The notes under the pieces were generated by a model that saw only the letters and a list, made by a program, of their open reading frames with translations, made no database searches and was not told the DNA's origin. This document shows positions 28,159 through 37,917 of a stretch of 64,000 bases of DNA, one piece after another. The stretch is from assembly GCA_041748555.1 (NCBI GenBank), contig JBGTDA010000048.1:61639-125638 (forward strand), written 5' to 3'. A program made the translations under genes and the position numbers. This DNA is from Rhodonellum sp041748555. Its GTDB lineage: Bacteria > Bacteroidota > Bacteroidia > Cytophagales > Cyclobacteriaceae. Positions within the stretch are counted from its first letter, which is position 1. Each line of letters starts with the position of its first letter.

Positions 28159-28233
28159 GGGATCTTAGCTCAGTTGGTTTAGAGCGCTGCTTTGACAGAG
28201 CAGAGGTCATGGGTTCGAATCCCCTAGATCCCA
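28159..28233 (+). tRNA. tRNA-Val (anticodon GAC)
   Basis: 75 nt. The acceptor stem GGGATCT pairs with AGATCCC. The D-arm is GCTC...GAGC. The anticodon stem CTGCT/AGCAG encloses loop TTGACAG with anticodon GAC, which reads GUC/GUU. A TTCGAAT T-loop is present. The discriminator base is A and CCA is not encoded (genome reads ACT). The outer T-stem shows one mismatch. Confidence 0.95.
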
Positions 28234-28415
28234 CTTTACTAAAATTTAATTAGCTTAAAGTCAGTATTTTAAAGGATAGTTATAGTGAACTGCTGCAAAT
28301 AGTGGTGTAGGTTTAAGATTTTCATAGACAAAAAATAGAGTTATCTTAATGATTTGCTTAAGAAAGCCTCAGAAACAGAAAGCTTCATGTAATAGCCCTT
28401 ACGGTGATTAGCAAA

Positions 28416-29417
28416 TCAGGGTTCTAGTACAAATCGGGCATACATGGGAAAGTGATCTGACCCGAATTTGGAAAGCCGCTCTAGTTCCACAAGAGCAAAT
28501 TCCCCTGTAACAAAAAAATGATCTAATGGCCAGCGCATAATGAGAGAATTGGCATCAAATGAATTGTACAATCCACGACCAATCCTGACGTTTTTAAGAT
28601 TTCCGCTTTCCCCAAAGATCCTGGAAGTATAAGACCAGGAAACATCATTGAAATCACCTGCAACAATTGTTGGTAAGGGATCTTCGGCCACTAACTCTCC
28701 TATCTTTAACAATGCTGTTTCCTCCTCACCTACATTATCGGGATATTTATTGCTGGGAACAGGGGCAACGGGGTGAACCCCATGAAAGGTGAAGGACTTG
28801 CCGGAGGGCAACAGCATTTGTGCGTGAAAGGATGGCACATCTTCATGCTTAAAGAATTTAATTTCCTTGTTTTCCATTGGCAATTTGGAATATAAAGCCA
28901 TGCCATAGGCGTTGTCCAGTGGATATTCCAGATAATATGGATATCTATCCTTTAAAACCTGTAATTCTGAGGTCCACCAATTATCTACTTCCATTGCGAG
29001 CAGGATGTCGGGATCCCGCTGTTCTACAATTTTTAAAAAGGCTGTAGATTCCCGGTTGGTTAAAAGGACATTTGCTATAATTATATCAATTGTGTTTTCC
29101 TTCTCCATTAACCCTCCCTCATGATCTGGAACAGATTTTTCTCCTAAGAGGTAAGGATAGATAAAGTTTCCCTGGATAATAATTACAGAAATAAGCCCCA
29201 ACAGGAGAAATAGGGAAGGGAAATTCCACTTCCTGTTCAACAGGACAAATAGAATTAAAAATACTATTCCCAGTACCAAATATTGCAGCCTGGGAAAATC
29301 CATTATTTTAGAATACCAGGAAGAGAGGTCAGAAATTAAAGAAAGTGAACTTATTACAGCCAGAACAGCACTTAGGAATATTATTAAATAAAAGAGGATT
29401 TGCCTTCCGGTTTCCAT
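28416..29417 (-). CDS. membrane-anchored endonuclease/exonuclease/phosphatase-fold protein
   Basis: This 333-residue protein has three hydrophobic N-terminal segments (about 8-30, 42-62 and 68-90), then an EEP-fold catalytic domain with the expected order: IANVLLTNRE, MEVDNWW (catalytic Glu), FHGVHPVAP, VAGDFNDVSWS (Asp/Asn pair), LDHFFVTG and a final GSDHFPMYA (Asp-His). This layout matches YafD-like exported EEP proteins whose substrate (nucleic acid or phospho-ester) is unknown. The active site should face the periplasm. It stands alone. Confidence 0.87.
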   Translation of the reverse strand: METGRQILFYLIIFLSAVLAVISSLSLISDLSSWYSKIMDFPRLQYLVLGIVFLILFVLLNRKWNFPSLFLLLGLISVIIIQGNFIYPYLLGEKSVPDHEGGLMEKENTIDIIIANVLLTNRESTAFLKIVEQRDPDILLAMEVDNWWTSELQVLKDRYPYYLEYPLDNAYGMALYSKLPMENKEIKFFKHEDVPSFHAQMLLPSGKSFTFHGVHPVAPVPSNKYPDNVGEEETALLKIGELVAEDPLPTIVAGDFNDVSWSYTSRIFGESGNLKNVRIGRGLYNSFDANSLIMRWPLDHFFVTGEFALVELERLSKFGSDHFPMYARFVLEP

Positions 29418-29778
29418 GGGATAATACTTTTCCTGTAGTTTAAATTAAATTAGAAGTTAAGACAAATATCTCTTAAATAACGGGAGATAGCAATGCTTTC
29501 AATCCATAAAATAGCGTCGACTGTTCTTTTCGTAACTTTTAAATAAAATGAGAAAAAATTTGTGTGTCCGCATTTACGGATTAACAAAATTTGATACCAT
29601 GTGTCATTAGGTCATGAAAATAGGTCTGTACTTCTTTTGTTTTAATTATTGAAGTTTGAACTGTTTAGAATCATGTTGATATCCGGTTAGCAAACAATAT
29701 ATGGCTTATACTTTTAAAGTTGTCCCTTCATGATTGGCTTTTCCTCTTTTGATAAAAATAATATTAGTACTTTTATGT
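29418..29778. other. AT-rich intergenic region
   Basis: No gene, repeat or structured RNA was recognised. It probably holds the promoter of the EEP-fold gene on the minus strand. Confidence 0.3.
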
Positions 29779-29890
29779 ATGAAGACCAGTGAGCTTTTGA
29801 GGATTCTTGAAAAAGGATGGCTGGTTTGAAATTCGTCAGTCAGGGAGCCATATCATTATGAAACACCCTAATCAAACCAATCAAATATGA
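29779..29890 (+). pseudogene. hicA: hicA toxin remnant, frameshifted and truncated
   Basis: ATG at 29779 gives KTSELLRILEK; after a +1 slip in the AAAAAGG tract another frame reads DGWFEIRQSGSHIIMKHPNQ, the HicA/YcfA double-stranded-RNA-binding-like core with its catalytic His in GSH. The frame stops at 29888-29890, before the conserved C-terminal strand. The toxin is dead by frameshift plus truncation, and its end is joined to the tail of the antitoxin gene, which suggests an internal deletion. Confidence 0.8.
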
Positions 29891-30090
29891 ATATGATCTT
29901 GAGAGTTTTTTTAAATACTATAAAATAATCAATGTAAAAGCTTTGTCCGAAAGAATTGGAATGAATCAAAGTTTATTGTCCCAATAACATCAATGGAACC
30001 AAAAAACCTTCTCCCAACCAGCTTAAAAAAATTCTGGAAGGTGTACGTCGAATTGGAAAAGAGCTTGCTGAGGTTGAGTTCGTTCTTTAG
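29889..30090 (+). pseudogene. hicB: hicB antitoxin remnant (C-terminal HTH only)
   Basis: This frame, fused to the broken hicA, reads EYDLESFFKYYKIINVKAL and then SERIGMNQSLLSQ, a helix-turn-helix like the C-terminal DNA-binding domain of Bacteroidota HicB antitoxins. A one-base insertion after SLLSQ shifts the frame, which continues NGTKKPSPNQLKKILEG to the stop at 30088. The N-terminal HicB fold is missing. About 165 bases without a recognisable feature separate it from the M14 peptidase gene. Confidence 0.75.
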
Positions 30091-30256
30091 AATAAGATTT
30101 ACTTTTTTTCATGTTAAATGCCTAACAAAATCAAATTATTATGAATAATCCCTTTCCTTTATTAAACCATTTATACAAATAAAAGGATATTTTAAAATTT
30201 CAGTTTTAATTTCACCCATTGGCTTTCTTACTTCCTATATTCATTCAAATCCATTT

Positions 30257-32785
30257 ATGAAAAAAATATTCACTATGATGCTGGCCTTTGCTTTGGCAGG
30301 AACTTCATTTGCCCAGTCCAAAAGCCCGGAAGAGTTTTTGGGTTATAAACTCGGGGAGAGATTTACTCCCCACCATCGAGTTACGGCTTATTTTGAACAC
30401 CTGGCCGCTACTCAGGAAAACGTTAAACTGGTTTATTATGGCGAAACCTATGAACACAGACCGCTGTTTGTAGCCATTGTTTCCTCCTCTGACAATATGG
30501 GCAACCTCGAAAATATCCGTCTGGATAATTTAAGGAGAACAGGTATGGTGGAAGGCAGTCCTACCACCAAAGTAGCCATCAATTGGATGCAGTACAATGT
30601 TCATGGCAATGAAGCTGTCGCTACAGAGGCTGCCATGAAGACCTTCTGGCAAATTGCCGATCCCCATAATACCGAATCACAAGAATGGCTTCAAAACCAG
30701 GTGCTGATCCTTGATCCATGTGCCAATCCTGATGGAAAAGACCGCTATACAACTTGGTACAACCAAAAGGCAAACAGCCGGCTTCAGCCGGATCCACAGT
30801 CTTTGGAGCATTCCGAACCATGGCCGGGTGGAAGACCCAACCATTATCTGATGGATCTCAACCGTGATTGGTCCTGGCAAACGCAGAAGGAAACTGTGCA
30901 GCGATTGGAGCTTTATAATCAATGGATGCCACATCTATTTGTGGATTATCACGAACAGGGTGTAAATGATCCGTTCTATTTTGCTCCGGCAGCGCAACCT
31001 CTTCATGAACAGCTTTCCGCTTTCCAAAATGAATTTCAGGAAATATACGGTCGGAATACAGCACGGTTGTTTGATGAAAACAATTGGTTTTATTTTACCA
31101 AAGAGCGTTTTGATCTGCTGTATCCCGCATATGGGGACACCTATCCCATGTACAACGGCGCCATCGGGATGACCATCGAAAAAGGAGGCTCCGGTCGGGC
31201 AGGTCTTGGGGTGCTGAATGCGTTGGGTGACACAGTAACTTTAAAGGAACGTATCGAGCAGCAGCATACTGCCGGGATTTCGGCAGTGCAGGTTGTTGCC
31301 GAAAATTCCATAAGATTGGCAGAAGAGTTTTCGAATTATTTCCAAACCAACAGCAGCAACCCAATAGGCAAATTCAAAAGCTTTGTGATCAAAACCGACC
31401 AAAATCCCGAGCGCGTAAAAGCACTCCTTAACCTATTGGATAAGAATAAAATCCAGTATGGCTTTGCATCCAACCGATCAGGATTAAAAGGTCTTGATTA
31501 TATGACAGGAAAATCCGGCTCTTTTTCAACCAGTGAAAAAGACATCATCGTCAATGCTTATCAGCCAAAATCTGTGTTGACACAGGTGCTTTTTGAACCC
31601 GAAGCCACTTTGCAGGACAGCATCACTTATGACATTACCAGCTGGGCTCTTCCCTACGCTTATGGGGTACAGGCTTATGCTTTGGAAACCCGGTTGGATG
31701 TTTCCAGACCTTTTGAAGAAACTTCATTTACTCCGAATTCGGTAAGCGGAACTCCATTGGCGTACATCGCCCCTTGGAATGCAGTCCAACACGCCAAATT
31801 CTTGGCAGCCCTACTGAACGAAGGAGTGCGGGTAAGATTTGCCGAATATGCTTTTGAAATCGGGGGCAATTCTTATCCTTCGGGAACTTTATTGATCGCG
31901 AGAAACGGAAATCAGTATGTGGAAGATTTTGATAAAAAAGTAGTGGATATTGCCAACAAGCTTGAAATAACTTTAAACAGCAGCACCTCGGCCTATGTGG
32001 ACGAAGGGAAGGATTTTGGCTCGCCTGATGTGAAGGCTATCCAACCGCCGAAAGTCGCACTTCTTGGAGGTTCAGGGACTTCTTCTTTGAATTTTGGGGA
32101 GCTTTGGTATTTCTTCGAGCAGGAACTTGATTATCCCTTAAGTATTTTGGAAGTGGATATGTTGGGGAGATTGGATTTGAGGGATTATGACGTCGTCATT
32201 CTTCCCTCCAGTTACGGAAGCTATCTTTCGAAAGAAAACTTCGAAAAAGTGATGGAGTGGGTGAAAGCCGGAGGCAAATTGATCGCTATTGAGGGCGCCT
32301 TGAATTTCTTTGCAGATAAAGAAGGATTTGCATTGGCGACTTTCGATACCGAGGAGGAAAAGAAAGCCCAGGAAAAATGGCAGAATGAAATTGATAAGGC
32401 CGAAAGGATAGAGCCATATCAGGACCGTGAAAGAATGGGTATCTCTACAACCGCTGCTGGAGCTATTTTCGAAGTAAAGATGGATGCCACCCATCCCTTG
32501 TCCTTCGGAACAGGAGGAACATTCTATACCTTAAAAAACAATGGAAGCCGATATTCTTATATGGATAAGGCTGTGAATGTAGGCATCATTCCGAGTCTGG
32601 ATAATTACAGATTTGGTTATATCGGTCACAAGATCAAATCCCAAATGGCCGAATCAATGGTCTATGGGGTGGAAAATCAGGGCCGTGGACAAATTGTTTA
32701 CATGGTGGACAACCCGATGTTCCGTTCCTTCTGGGAAGCCGGGAAGCTGATTATGGCAAATGCGGTGTTTTTGGTGGGCCAGTAA
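30257..32785 (+). CDS. M14-family zinc carboxypeptidase, exported
   Basis: This 842-residue protein has a signal peptide (1-19, TSFAQ). The N-terminal 350 residues hold an M14 metallopeptidase domain with zinc ligands H116 and E119 (NVHGNEAVATE) and H232 (DYHEQG), and the segment MDLNRDW with substrate-binding Asn-Arg. A long C-terminal half (about 370-842) includes a glutamine-amidotransferase-like alpha/beta stretch (YDVVILPSSYGSYLS, then GGKLIAIEGA), the arrangement of large Bacteroidota M14 peptidases. It cleaves C-terminal residues or peptidoglycan-type peptides in the periplasm or outside the cell. A terminator follows. Confidence 0.92.
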   Translation: MKKIFTMMLAFALAGTSFAQSKSPEEFLGYKLGERFTPHHRVTAYFEHLAATQENVKLVYYGETYEHRPLFVAIVSSSDNMGNLENIRLDNLRRTGMVEGSPTTKVAINWMQYNVHGNEAVATEAAMKTFWQIADPHNTESQEWLQNQVLILDPCANPDGKDRYTTWYNQKANSRLQPDPQSLEHSEPWPGGRPNHYLMDLNRDWSWQTQKETVQRLELYNQWMPHLFVDYHEQGVNDPFYFAPAAQPLHEQLSAFQNEFQEIYGRNTARLFDENNWFYFTKERFDLLYPAYGDTYPMYNGAIGMTIEKGGSGRAGLGVLNALGDTVTLKERIEQQHTAGISAVQVVAENSIRLAEEFSNYFQTNSSNPIGKFKSFVIKTDQNPERVKALLNLLDKNKIQYGFASNRSGLKGLDYMTGKSGSFSTSEKDIIVNAYQPKSVLTQVLFEPEATLQDSITYDITSWALPYAYGVQAYALETRLDVSRPFEETSFTPNSVSGTPLAYIAPWNAVQHAKFLAALLNEGVRVRFAEYAFEIGGNSYPSGTLLIARNGNQYVEDFDKKVVDIANKLEITLNSSTSAYVDEGKDFGSPDVKAIQPPKVALLGGSGTSSLNFGELWYFFEQELDYPLSILEVDMLGRLDLRDYDVVILPSSYGSYLSKENFEKVMEWVKAGGKLIAIEGALNFFADKEGFALATFDTEEEKKAQEKWQNEIDKAERIEPYQDRERMGISTTAAGAIFEVKMDATHPLSFGTGGTFYTLKNNGSRYSYMDKAVNVGIIPSLDNYRFGYIGHKIKSQMAESMVYGVENQGRGQIVYMVDNPMFRSFWEAGKLIMANAVFLVGQ

Positions 32786-32788
32786 GTT

Positions 32789-33010
32789 TTTAGATGTGAG
32801 ATGTGAGACTTGAGATGTGAAATTTGAAACATAAGATTTAAGACAAAGACCATTTAAAAACCCTGCTCCATTCTGACAGAGCAGGGTTTTTTTCATATTA
32901 TATCCATCGGACTTAATTTTTGACTCTTTACTCTTTGTCACTTTGTTCTAGATTCTCGGCTCTTGGCTCTTTGCTCTCGGTTCTAAAATCTTGATACTTG
33001 ATACTCAAAT
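32789..33010. repeat. degenerate short-word repeats flanking the terminator
   Basis: Before the terminator are loose copies of GAGATGTGA/ACTTGAGATGTGA; after it are loose copies of GACTCTTTACTCTTTG, GCTCTTGGCTCTTTGCTC and TTGATACTTGATACTC. They are non-coding and resemble similar word repeats elsewhere in the window. Confidence 0.6.
32856..32893 (+). terminator. intrinsic terminator after the M14 peptidase gene
   Basis: AAAAACCCTGCTC and GAGCAGGGTTTTT form a 13-bp perfect stem around a 10-base loop, with a T-rich tail; the A/T symmetry makes it potentially bidirectional. Confidence 0.88.
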
Positions 33011-34531
33011 CTACTTTCCCGAATTACTTACAAAAGAAATTGATTTGCTGTCTGGGGACCAGGAATTGACATTGATGGTGCCTTGTCCGCCGTAGAGATA
33101 AGCGATAACTTTCGGTGCGCCACCGGAGGAAGGCATTAATTTAAGCTCGACCCTTTTATAAGAAGGATGATCGTTTACGGGGATATCGGCAGGGAAGGAA
33201 ATGTAAGCAATCCATTTTCCATCCGGAGAAATGTGAGGAAACCAATTGTTTTTTTCATCAGAGGTAATTTGTTCTTTTCCTGATCCGTCAGGCTTCATTC
33301 TCCAGATCTGCATGGTGCCTGATTGACTGCCGTTGTAATAAATGAATTTTCCATCGGGACTGTATTCACTTCCATCCACATGTTCCCCGGGTTTGGTGTC
33401 GGTCAGTGCTATTTCAGGTCCATTTTCTATGTTCTTTTTATAAATATCATAAGTTCCCTTATCACCTCTCATGCCCACATAAACCACATCCTTGTTGTTC
33501 GGAGCCCATCCATGCCAATAGGAGGGCGTTTCTTCGGTGACCTGTTTGGGTTCCCCTCCTTCCAGTGGAAGTACATAAACCGTCGATCCCCCACCTGTTA
33601 AGTCCTGTCTGTGGTGGCTGATTGCCAGAAGTTTTCCGTTGAAAGAAATTCCATGGTCATTGTTGTTCCGGTCTGCAAATCCTGTATTCAGTTTATTGAT
33701 TTCTCCCCCATCCACAGGAATCGTATATAAAGATCCATCCATGTTGAAGAGTAATCTTTTGCCGTCAGGCATCCAGTTTGGGGCTTCAAACCGGTCATCT
33801 TTTTCGAAAATCACCTTTCTTTTTCCGGTGAAAACATCCATAGTTTCCAGTCTGCATCCCAAATATCCTTCACGTCCCGGATTGTACCCATCCGCTACCG
33901 GCTGATCAATCCGGACATTCCATACCTTAGCCTGCTCAGAGACTTCTTCATTATGTGAATTGATAAACAAACCGACCATTGCGGAATCACCGAAGGCCAT
34001 TTTATGACAACCGATGAGTTGAAGCGGTTCTCCATCATGTGCTGCACGCATGATGAATTCATCTTCTTTCCGCTCAATCTGCATAATATTGTAGCCGCTT
34101 TTTGGAGTAAAGATTTCATCATCAGGATCTCTCATAAATGCTCCCCGCAATTCCCGCCACTGCAAAACCGTCAGTCCATCCCCGTGTAAAGTAGCACTGA
34201 TGTGGGCAGCTCGATCGTCTTCCGATTCCCGGATCATCAATCCCACTTTTCGGTGAGGATCGGTCCCTTCTCCGACAAATCCAAAATTGGCGGTGATGAT
34301 AAAATCACCTTTGATACTGTTGAACAAGTAATGAAATTCATCCCTTTCAAACCAGATATTGTATCCGCTACCTTCAAGCGTATAACTTTGATCGGTTGGA
34401 TCATAGGAGGCCGAGCCCTTGATTTTAGGTTCTCCTATGTCACTGCTTTTTTGAAAAATTCCGGTTTTGGAGTTTTGGGCAAATGTAGTAAAGCAAATAA
34501 GAAGGCAGGAGAAAAGGAATAAATATTTCAT
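33011..34531 (-). CDS. exported TolB-like (WD40/PD40) propeller protein
   Basis: The start is placed at the ATG at 34529-34531 (506 residues), which opens a clean signal peptide (MKYLFLFSCLLICFTTFAQ). The 14-codon upstream extension is unlikely. The N-terminal 190 residues form a beta-sandwich resembling DUF1349/laminin-like domains (YNIWFERDEFHYLF, GLMIRES). From about 210 there are PD40/WD40-like TolB repeats (APNWMPDGKRLLF, YSPDGKFIYYNGS, HISPDGKWIAYIS, WSPDSKSISFVS). It is likely a periplasmic or surface propeller. It is divergent from the truncated TonB receptor and not linked to Tol-Pal genes. Confidence 0.85.
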   Translation of the reverse strand: MKYLFLFSCLLICFTTFAQNSKTGIFQKSSDIGEPKIKGSASYDPTDQSYTLEGSGYNIWFERDEFHYLFNSIKGDFIITANFGFVGEGTDPHRKVGLMIRESEDDRAAHISATLHGDGLTVLQWRELRGAFMRDPDDEIFTPKSGYNIMQIERKEDEFIMRAAHDGEPLQLIGCHKMAFGDSAMVGLFINSHNEEVSEQAKVWNVRIDQPVADGYNPGREGYLGCRLETMDVFTGKRKVIFEKDDRFEAPNWMPDGKRLLFNMDGSLYTIPVDGGEINKLNTGFADRNNNDHGISFNGKLLAISHHRQDLTGGGSTVYVLPLEGGEPKQVTEETPSYWHGWAPNNKDVVYVGMRGDKGTYDIYKKNIENGPEIALTDTKPGEHVDGSEYSPDGKFIYYNGSQSGTMQIWRMKPDGSGKEQITSDEKNNWFPHISPDGKWIAYISFPADIPVNDHPSYKRVELKLMPSSGGAPKVIAYLYGGQGTINVNSWSPDSKSISFVSNSGK

Positions 34532-34739
34532 TTTGGATTTTAGTTTATTGAAGTAAATCAAATTTCTCTTCAAAATTCAATAATTTTTGACCAAAGGCAA
34601 ACCCGACATGGTAACTTAACATCGCTTATCTTTTAATTTTTTACTGAATTCTACACTTCATCGCCAAAATCCTACGGTTCAGTCAGATTTAATTTTTTGA
34701 CGGGCTTGATTCTCTGACATTTGAATCAAAGAAAACGCT

Positions 34740-36201
34740 ATGAAAATAATTCTTCAGATATTCTGCTTCTTTTTAATGGTAAATGTCAATGCCCAGACTA
34801 TTCTGAAAGGATCCATTACAGACCAAAAAGGAGCTACAGTTCCCGGTGTCAATATTTATATAAAAGGCTTCTATGACGGCACTTCTTCTGATCTCGAAGG
34901 ATCTTTTATTTTAGAAACAGAAGAAAAAGGTGATCAGTTTCTCGTTTTTCAATCCATGGGATTCAGGACACAGGAAATTCAGGTATCCCTTTCAGAAGGT
35001 ATTATGGAATTCAATCCGGTGTTGCGTGAAGCCATCAATGAAATGACAGCTGTCAAGATTTCTGCGGGAGCGATGGAAGCCTCGGATGAAAAAAAGACAG
35101 TTGTTTTGCGGCCCATAGATATTGTAACGGTACCGAGTGCCATGGGAGATATCATCGGCGCTTTTCAGACTTTGCCGGGAACAAGCACGATAGGAAATGA
35201 CGGGAGGCTTTTTGTACGGGGCGGGGATGCATCCGAAACGGCCATATTCATTGACGGGTTGAAGGTCGGAAATGCCTTCGGTTCCACTACGTCCAACGTC
35301 CCCACCCGCACACGATTCAATCCCAACCTATTCAAAGGTTCATTCTTCAGCACCGGAGGGTATTCCGCTGAATACGGTCAGGCACTTTCCTCTGCCTTGG
35401 CCTTGAATACCCTGGATATCCCGTTGAGGAGCCAAGGGGATCTTAGCATTATGTCCTTGGGTGGCGGTTTTAGCCAAACCTTGGCCGGGGAAAACAACAG
35501 CCTTACGGCATCTGCCAATTACTTCGATCTTGCTCCCTATCAAGGCTTGGTCAAGCAAAACTTCGACTGGGAAAGGACACCTTATGGATGGGACGCAGAA
35601 CTATCGCTGAGGCAGAAATGGGGAAAAAGCGGCATGATCAAAGCCTATGCACATACCGAATCCGGGGGAATGAAAATCTGGCAACCCGTTCCCGGTTCTG
35701 AAGGGAGGGGTGAGCTGGTCAGCCTGAAAAACCATTATACATTTGCTCAGACTTCCTTCAGGCAGACAGGTGGTAAGGATTGGAGTTTTTATGGCGGAAT
35801 TACCTTTTCACACAATGTGGATGATCTGGTTTTGGGTGGTACGGTTTTGAAAAACCGAAACCAGTTGATGCACCATAAACTGGTTGCCGTAAAGGATTTT
35901 TCAGATCGGTTTTCCCTGAAAACAGGTTTGGAATATTACCTACTTGATTACAGCGAAGTGCTGGAATCGGAAGGTCTTTCCAGAGGATTTCAGGATCACC
36001 AGGGCAATGTGTTTTCGGAGGCTGATTATTATTTCAACAGCAGACTGATTTTTCGAGGGGGATTGCGATCAGGACGTAGCAGTCTGTCGGATTCCTATTG
36101 GCTGGACCCGCGGGCATCGCTGGCATACAAATTTCCCAATGAAGGACAACTATCCTTTGCTGCGGGAACATTCAGTCAGCTGCCTTTGGAAACCTTCCGG
36201 G
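34740..36201 (+). pseudogene. TonB-dependent receptor truncated by an insertion sequence
   Basis: About 487 codons remain of a TonB-dependent outer-membrane receptor: signal peptide (1-19), carboxypeptidase-regulatory-like domain (GVNIYIKGFYDGTSSDLEGS), plug (LFVRGGDASETAIFIDGLKV) and the first barrel strands. The native frame meets the insertion-sequence end at 36202 and stops artificially at 36216-36218. On the far side of the element no continuation of the barrel can be read, so the distal part (likely 200-300 codons) was deleted as well. The product cannot form a barrel, so the gene is taken as inactive. Confidence 0.87.
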
Positions 36202-36220
36202 TGGGGTGTAAAATATGATA

Positions 36221-37480
36221 CTATTTTCGGTTTTTCTTTTCGTCCCATTTTAGTACGGCCAATCTCTTTGACAATGTGGTCTGGCCAATGCTGGCCGTTG
36301 TCCAGTTTCTGACATTTTCCACCCGGATTGTTTGGAAGGCGTCTTTCATTTCTTCCCGGGATAGCTTACCTGCGAAGGCCGCCAAGCTTAACGACAGGTT
36401 GGTGATGCCTACCATTGGGTTTGAGTGGATATAGTTTTTGTACTTTCCAAAAGCCGACTCTATAATATCCGAGCTGCACAGCAGGCGGCCAAGTTCTTTC
36501 ATGGGCCTGTCTTCCATGGTTTTTTTTAAGTATTTTGAAAAGCCGTCTTTAAACTGAAGAAGCCTTGGCGTATTGGCTTTCCGCAGTATCCCTAGGCATT
36601 TATTGACGGTTTCCCAGCATAGCCCGTTGGTTTTGAGGATCAGCTGGCTTTCGTTCACCATCTGGTTAAGTAAGGCAAGTTCCCGGATAAGCCCCCCATA
36701 GCCCCCCACCCACTCCAGGTTTTGTTTCTCCCGCTTTAAAGTTTCGGGGGCCTTCTCCAACAGGTTCAGTACGGCAATCCCCCAGTCCGATACGGGCCTC
36801 AGGTTCATAAACCGGGCATTGGCCCTTTGGGCAGGGGGCAACACATGTGACATTTTACCCAGTGCCTGGGTCCCCCTCAGGTGGGCCAGCCGTTTGGTAT
36901 AGCTTTTGAACTCCGGGTCATTTTTGTATATATGTTCCACGATCAGGGAAATACAGTGGGTAACATCGTAGACATGGTATATCCCCATCGTTTTCAGGGC
37001 CTTTTTTATTGAGTTTCCGTGGTCGGCCACGGCATATTTGATTCTCCCGGTTGTCGCTTCAAGGAGTTCCAGCTGACCCGCAATACCCTCCCCGGTCCAG
37101 GAAGACCTTGAGGTAAGGACCAAAGGGGCGAGGTCACTAAAGGTCAAAGGCCTGGAGAAGTCAATTTCCGACTGTCTGATCCCATAGACAAGCAAGAGCT
37201 TGTTCTGGCCAAACTGGACGCTCTCATCTAAAATAACCACCCAGTCATCGGCTTTTTGGCGGTCCTTGGAAAGCTGGTAAAGGCCATACTTTTTAACCCA
37301 CAACAATACGGTTGCGTGTGAAGGTGTTTTAAAGCTACAGTCGAAATACACGTTCATCGAAACAATTATTTTGTTGACCGCCCTGAAACTGACCGAGGAG
37401 CAGAGCTTTAAGGCGACACAGAACTGTATCAGCGTGAGGGGATAAACATACCCGATGGGGCGAAAATCATCGGAAATCAT
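36221..37480 (-). CDS. DDE-type transposase
   Basis: This 419-residue protein has candidate acidic catalytic residues in VVILDESVQFG, YAVADHGNS and SSDIIESAFGKYKN, in the order and spacing of a DDE transposase. The N-terminus (SFRAVNKIIVSMN, then TPSHATVLLWVKKYG) looks like a helix-turn-helix recognition region. I cannot place it in a named family with certainty. Its ATG overlaps the stop of the upstream 66-residue ORF (ATGA), so translation is probably coupled. The gene appears intact. Confidence 0.85.
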   Translation of the reverse strand: MISDDFRPIGYVYPLTLIQFCVALKLCSSVSFRAVNKIIVSMNVYFDCSFKTPSHATVLLWVKKYGLYQLSKDRQKADDWVVILDESVQFGQNKLLLVYGIRQSEIDFSRPLTFSDLAPLVLTSRSSWTGEGIAGQLELLEATTGRIKYAVADHGNSIKKALKTMGIYHVYDVTHCISLIVEHIYKNDPEFKSYTKRLAHLRGTQALGKMSHVLPPAQRANARFMNLRPVSDWGIAVLNLLEKAPETLKREKQNLEWVGGYGGLIRELALLNQMVNESQLILKTNGLCWETVNKCLGILRKANTPRLLQFKDGFSKYLKKTMEDRPMKELGRLLCSSDIIESAFGKYKNYIHSNPMVGITNLSLSLAAFAGKLSREEMKDAFQTIRVENVRNWTTASIGQTTLSKRLAVLKWDEKKNRK

Positions 37481-37677
37481 TTTTCCAGTATTCCGTTCAG
37501 TTTTTTTTTAATCAGCTCAAGTTCATGCTCGAGCCGGTCTACACGTTGCTTTTGGAACACATACTTGCTTTTCCAGTTGTCCCTGCTTAGGGTCAGTTCT
37601 TTACGCCTTTTGTTCAGCTCCTTATTTTCAAGCCGCCGGGCGATGGCCCTTTTTTTCCAAACCTTAAGATCTTCCAT
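37477..37677 (-). CDS. small coiled-coil protein of the insertion sequence
   Basis: This 66-residue, very basic and acidic protein has almost no hydrophobic core (KELNKRRKELTLS, then RVDRLEHELELIKKKL), predicted to form one long coiled coil. It precedes the transposase with a 4-base ATGA overlap and lies inside the terminal repeats, so it belongs to the element. It might multimerise with or regulate the transposase; no similar characterised protein comes to mind. Confidence 0.72.
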   Translation of the reverse strand: MEDLKVWKKRAIARRLENKELNKRRKELTLSRDNWKSKYVFQKQRVDRLEHELELIKKKLNGILEK

Positions 37678-37917
37678 ATCATGTCAGGATTAATATGGAA
37701 TTAAACTTACAAATTTGGGGTGAAAAAAGAAAATAAAAAAGAAGTAAATTTTACACCCCAGTTGTCAGGTTGTCCAAGTGGCTGAAAGTTATAGTTGTTA
37801 TAGTTGTTTTCTCCATAGGAATCGGAGCTTGGTTTCCAGATAGGGATTAATCATGGCTAATTGTAAATATTAATTTCAATTCAATTTTCTAACAAATTCA
37901 GTCGCAAGACTTTTGAT

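Larger units (their letters stand above)
36202..37760. mobile_element. insertion sequence with 13-bp terminal inverted repeats, family not assigned
   Basis: The element is bounded by TGGGGTGTAAAAT (36202-36214) and its exact complement (37748-37760). It encodes, on the minus strand, a 66-residue coiled-coil protein and a 419-residue DDE-type transposase overlapping by 4 bases. No target-site duplication is seen (GGG left, GTT right), consistent with loss of flanking DNA after insertion. It interrupts a TonB receptor. Confidence 0.85.
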
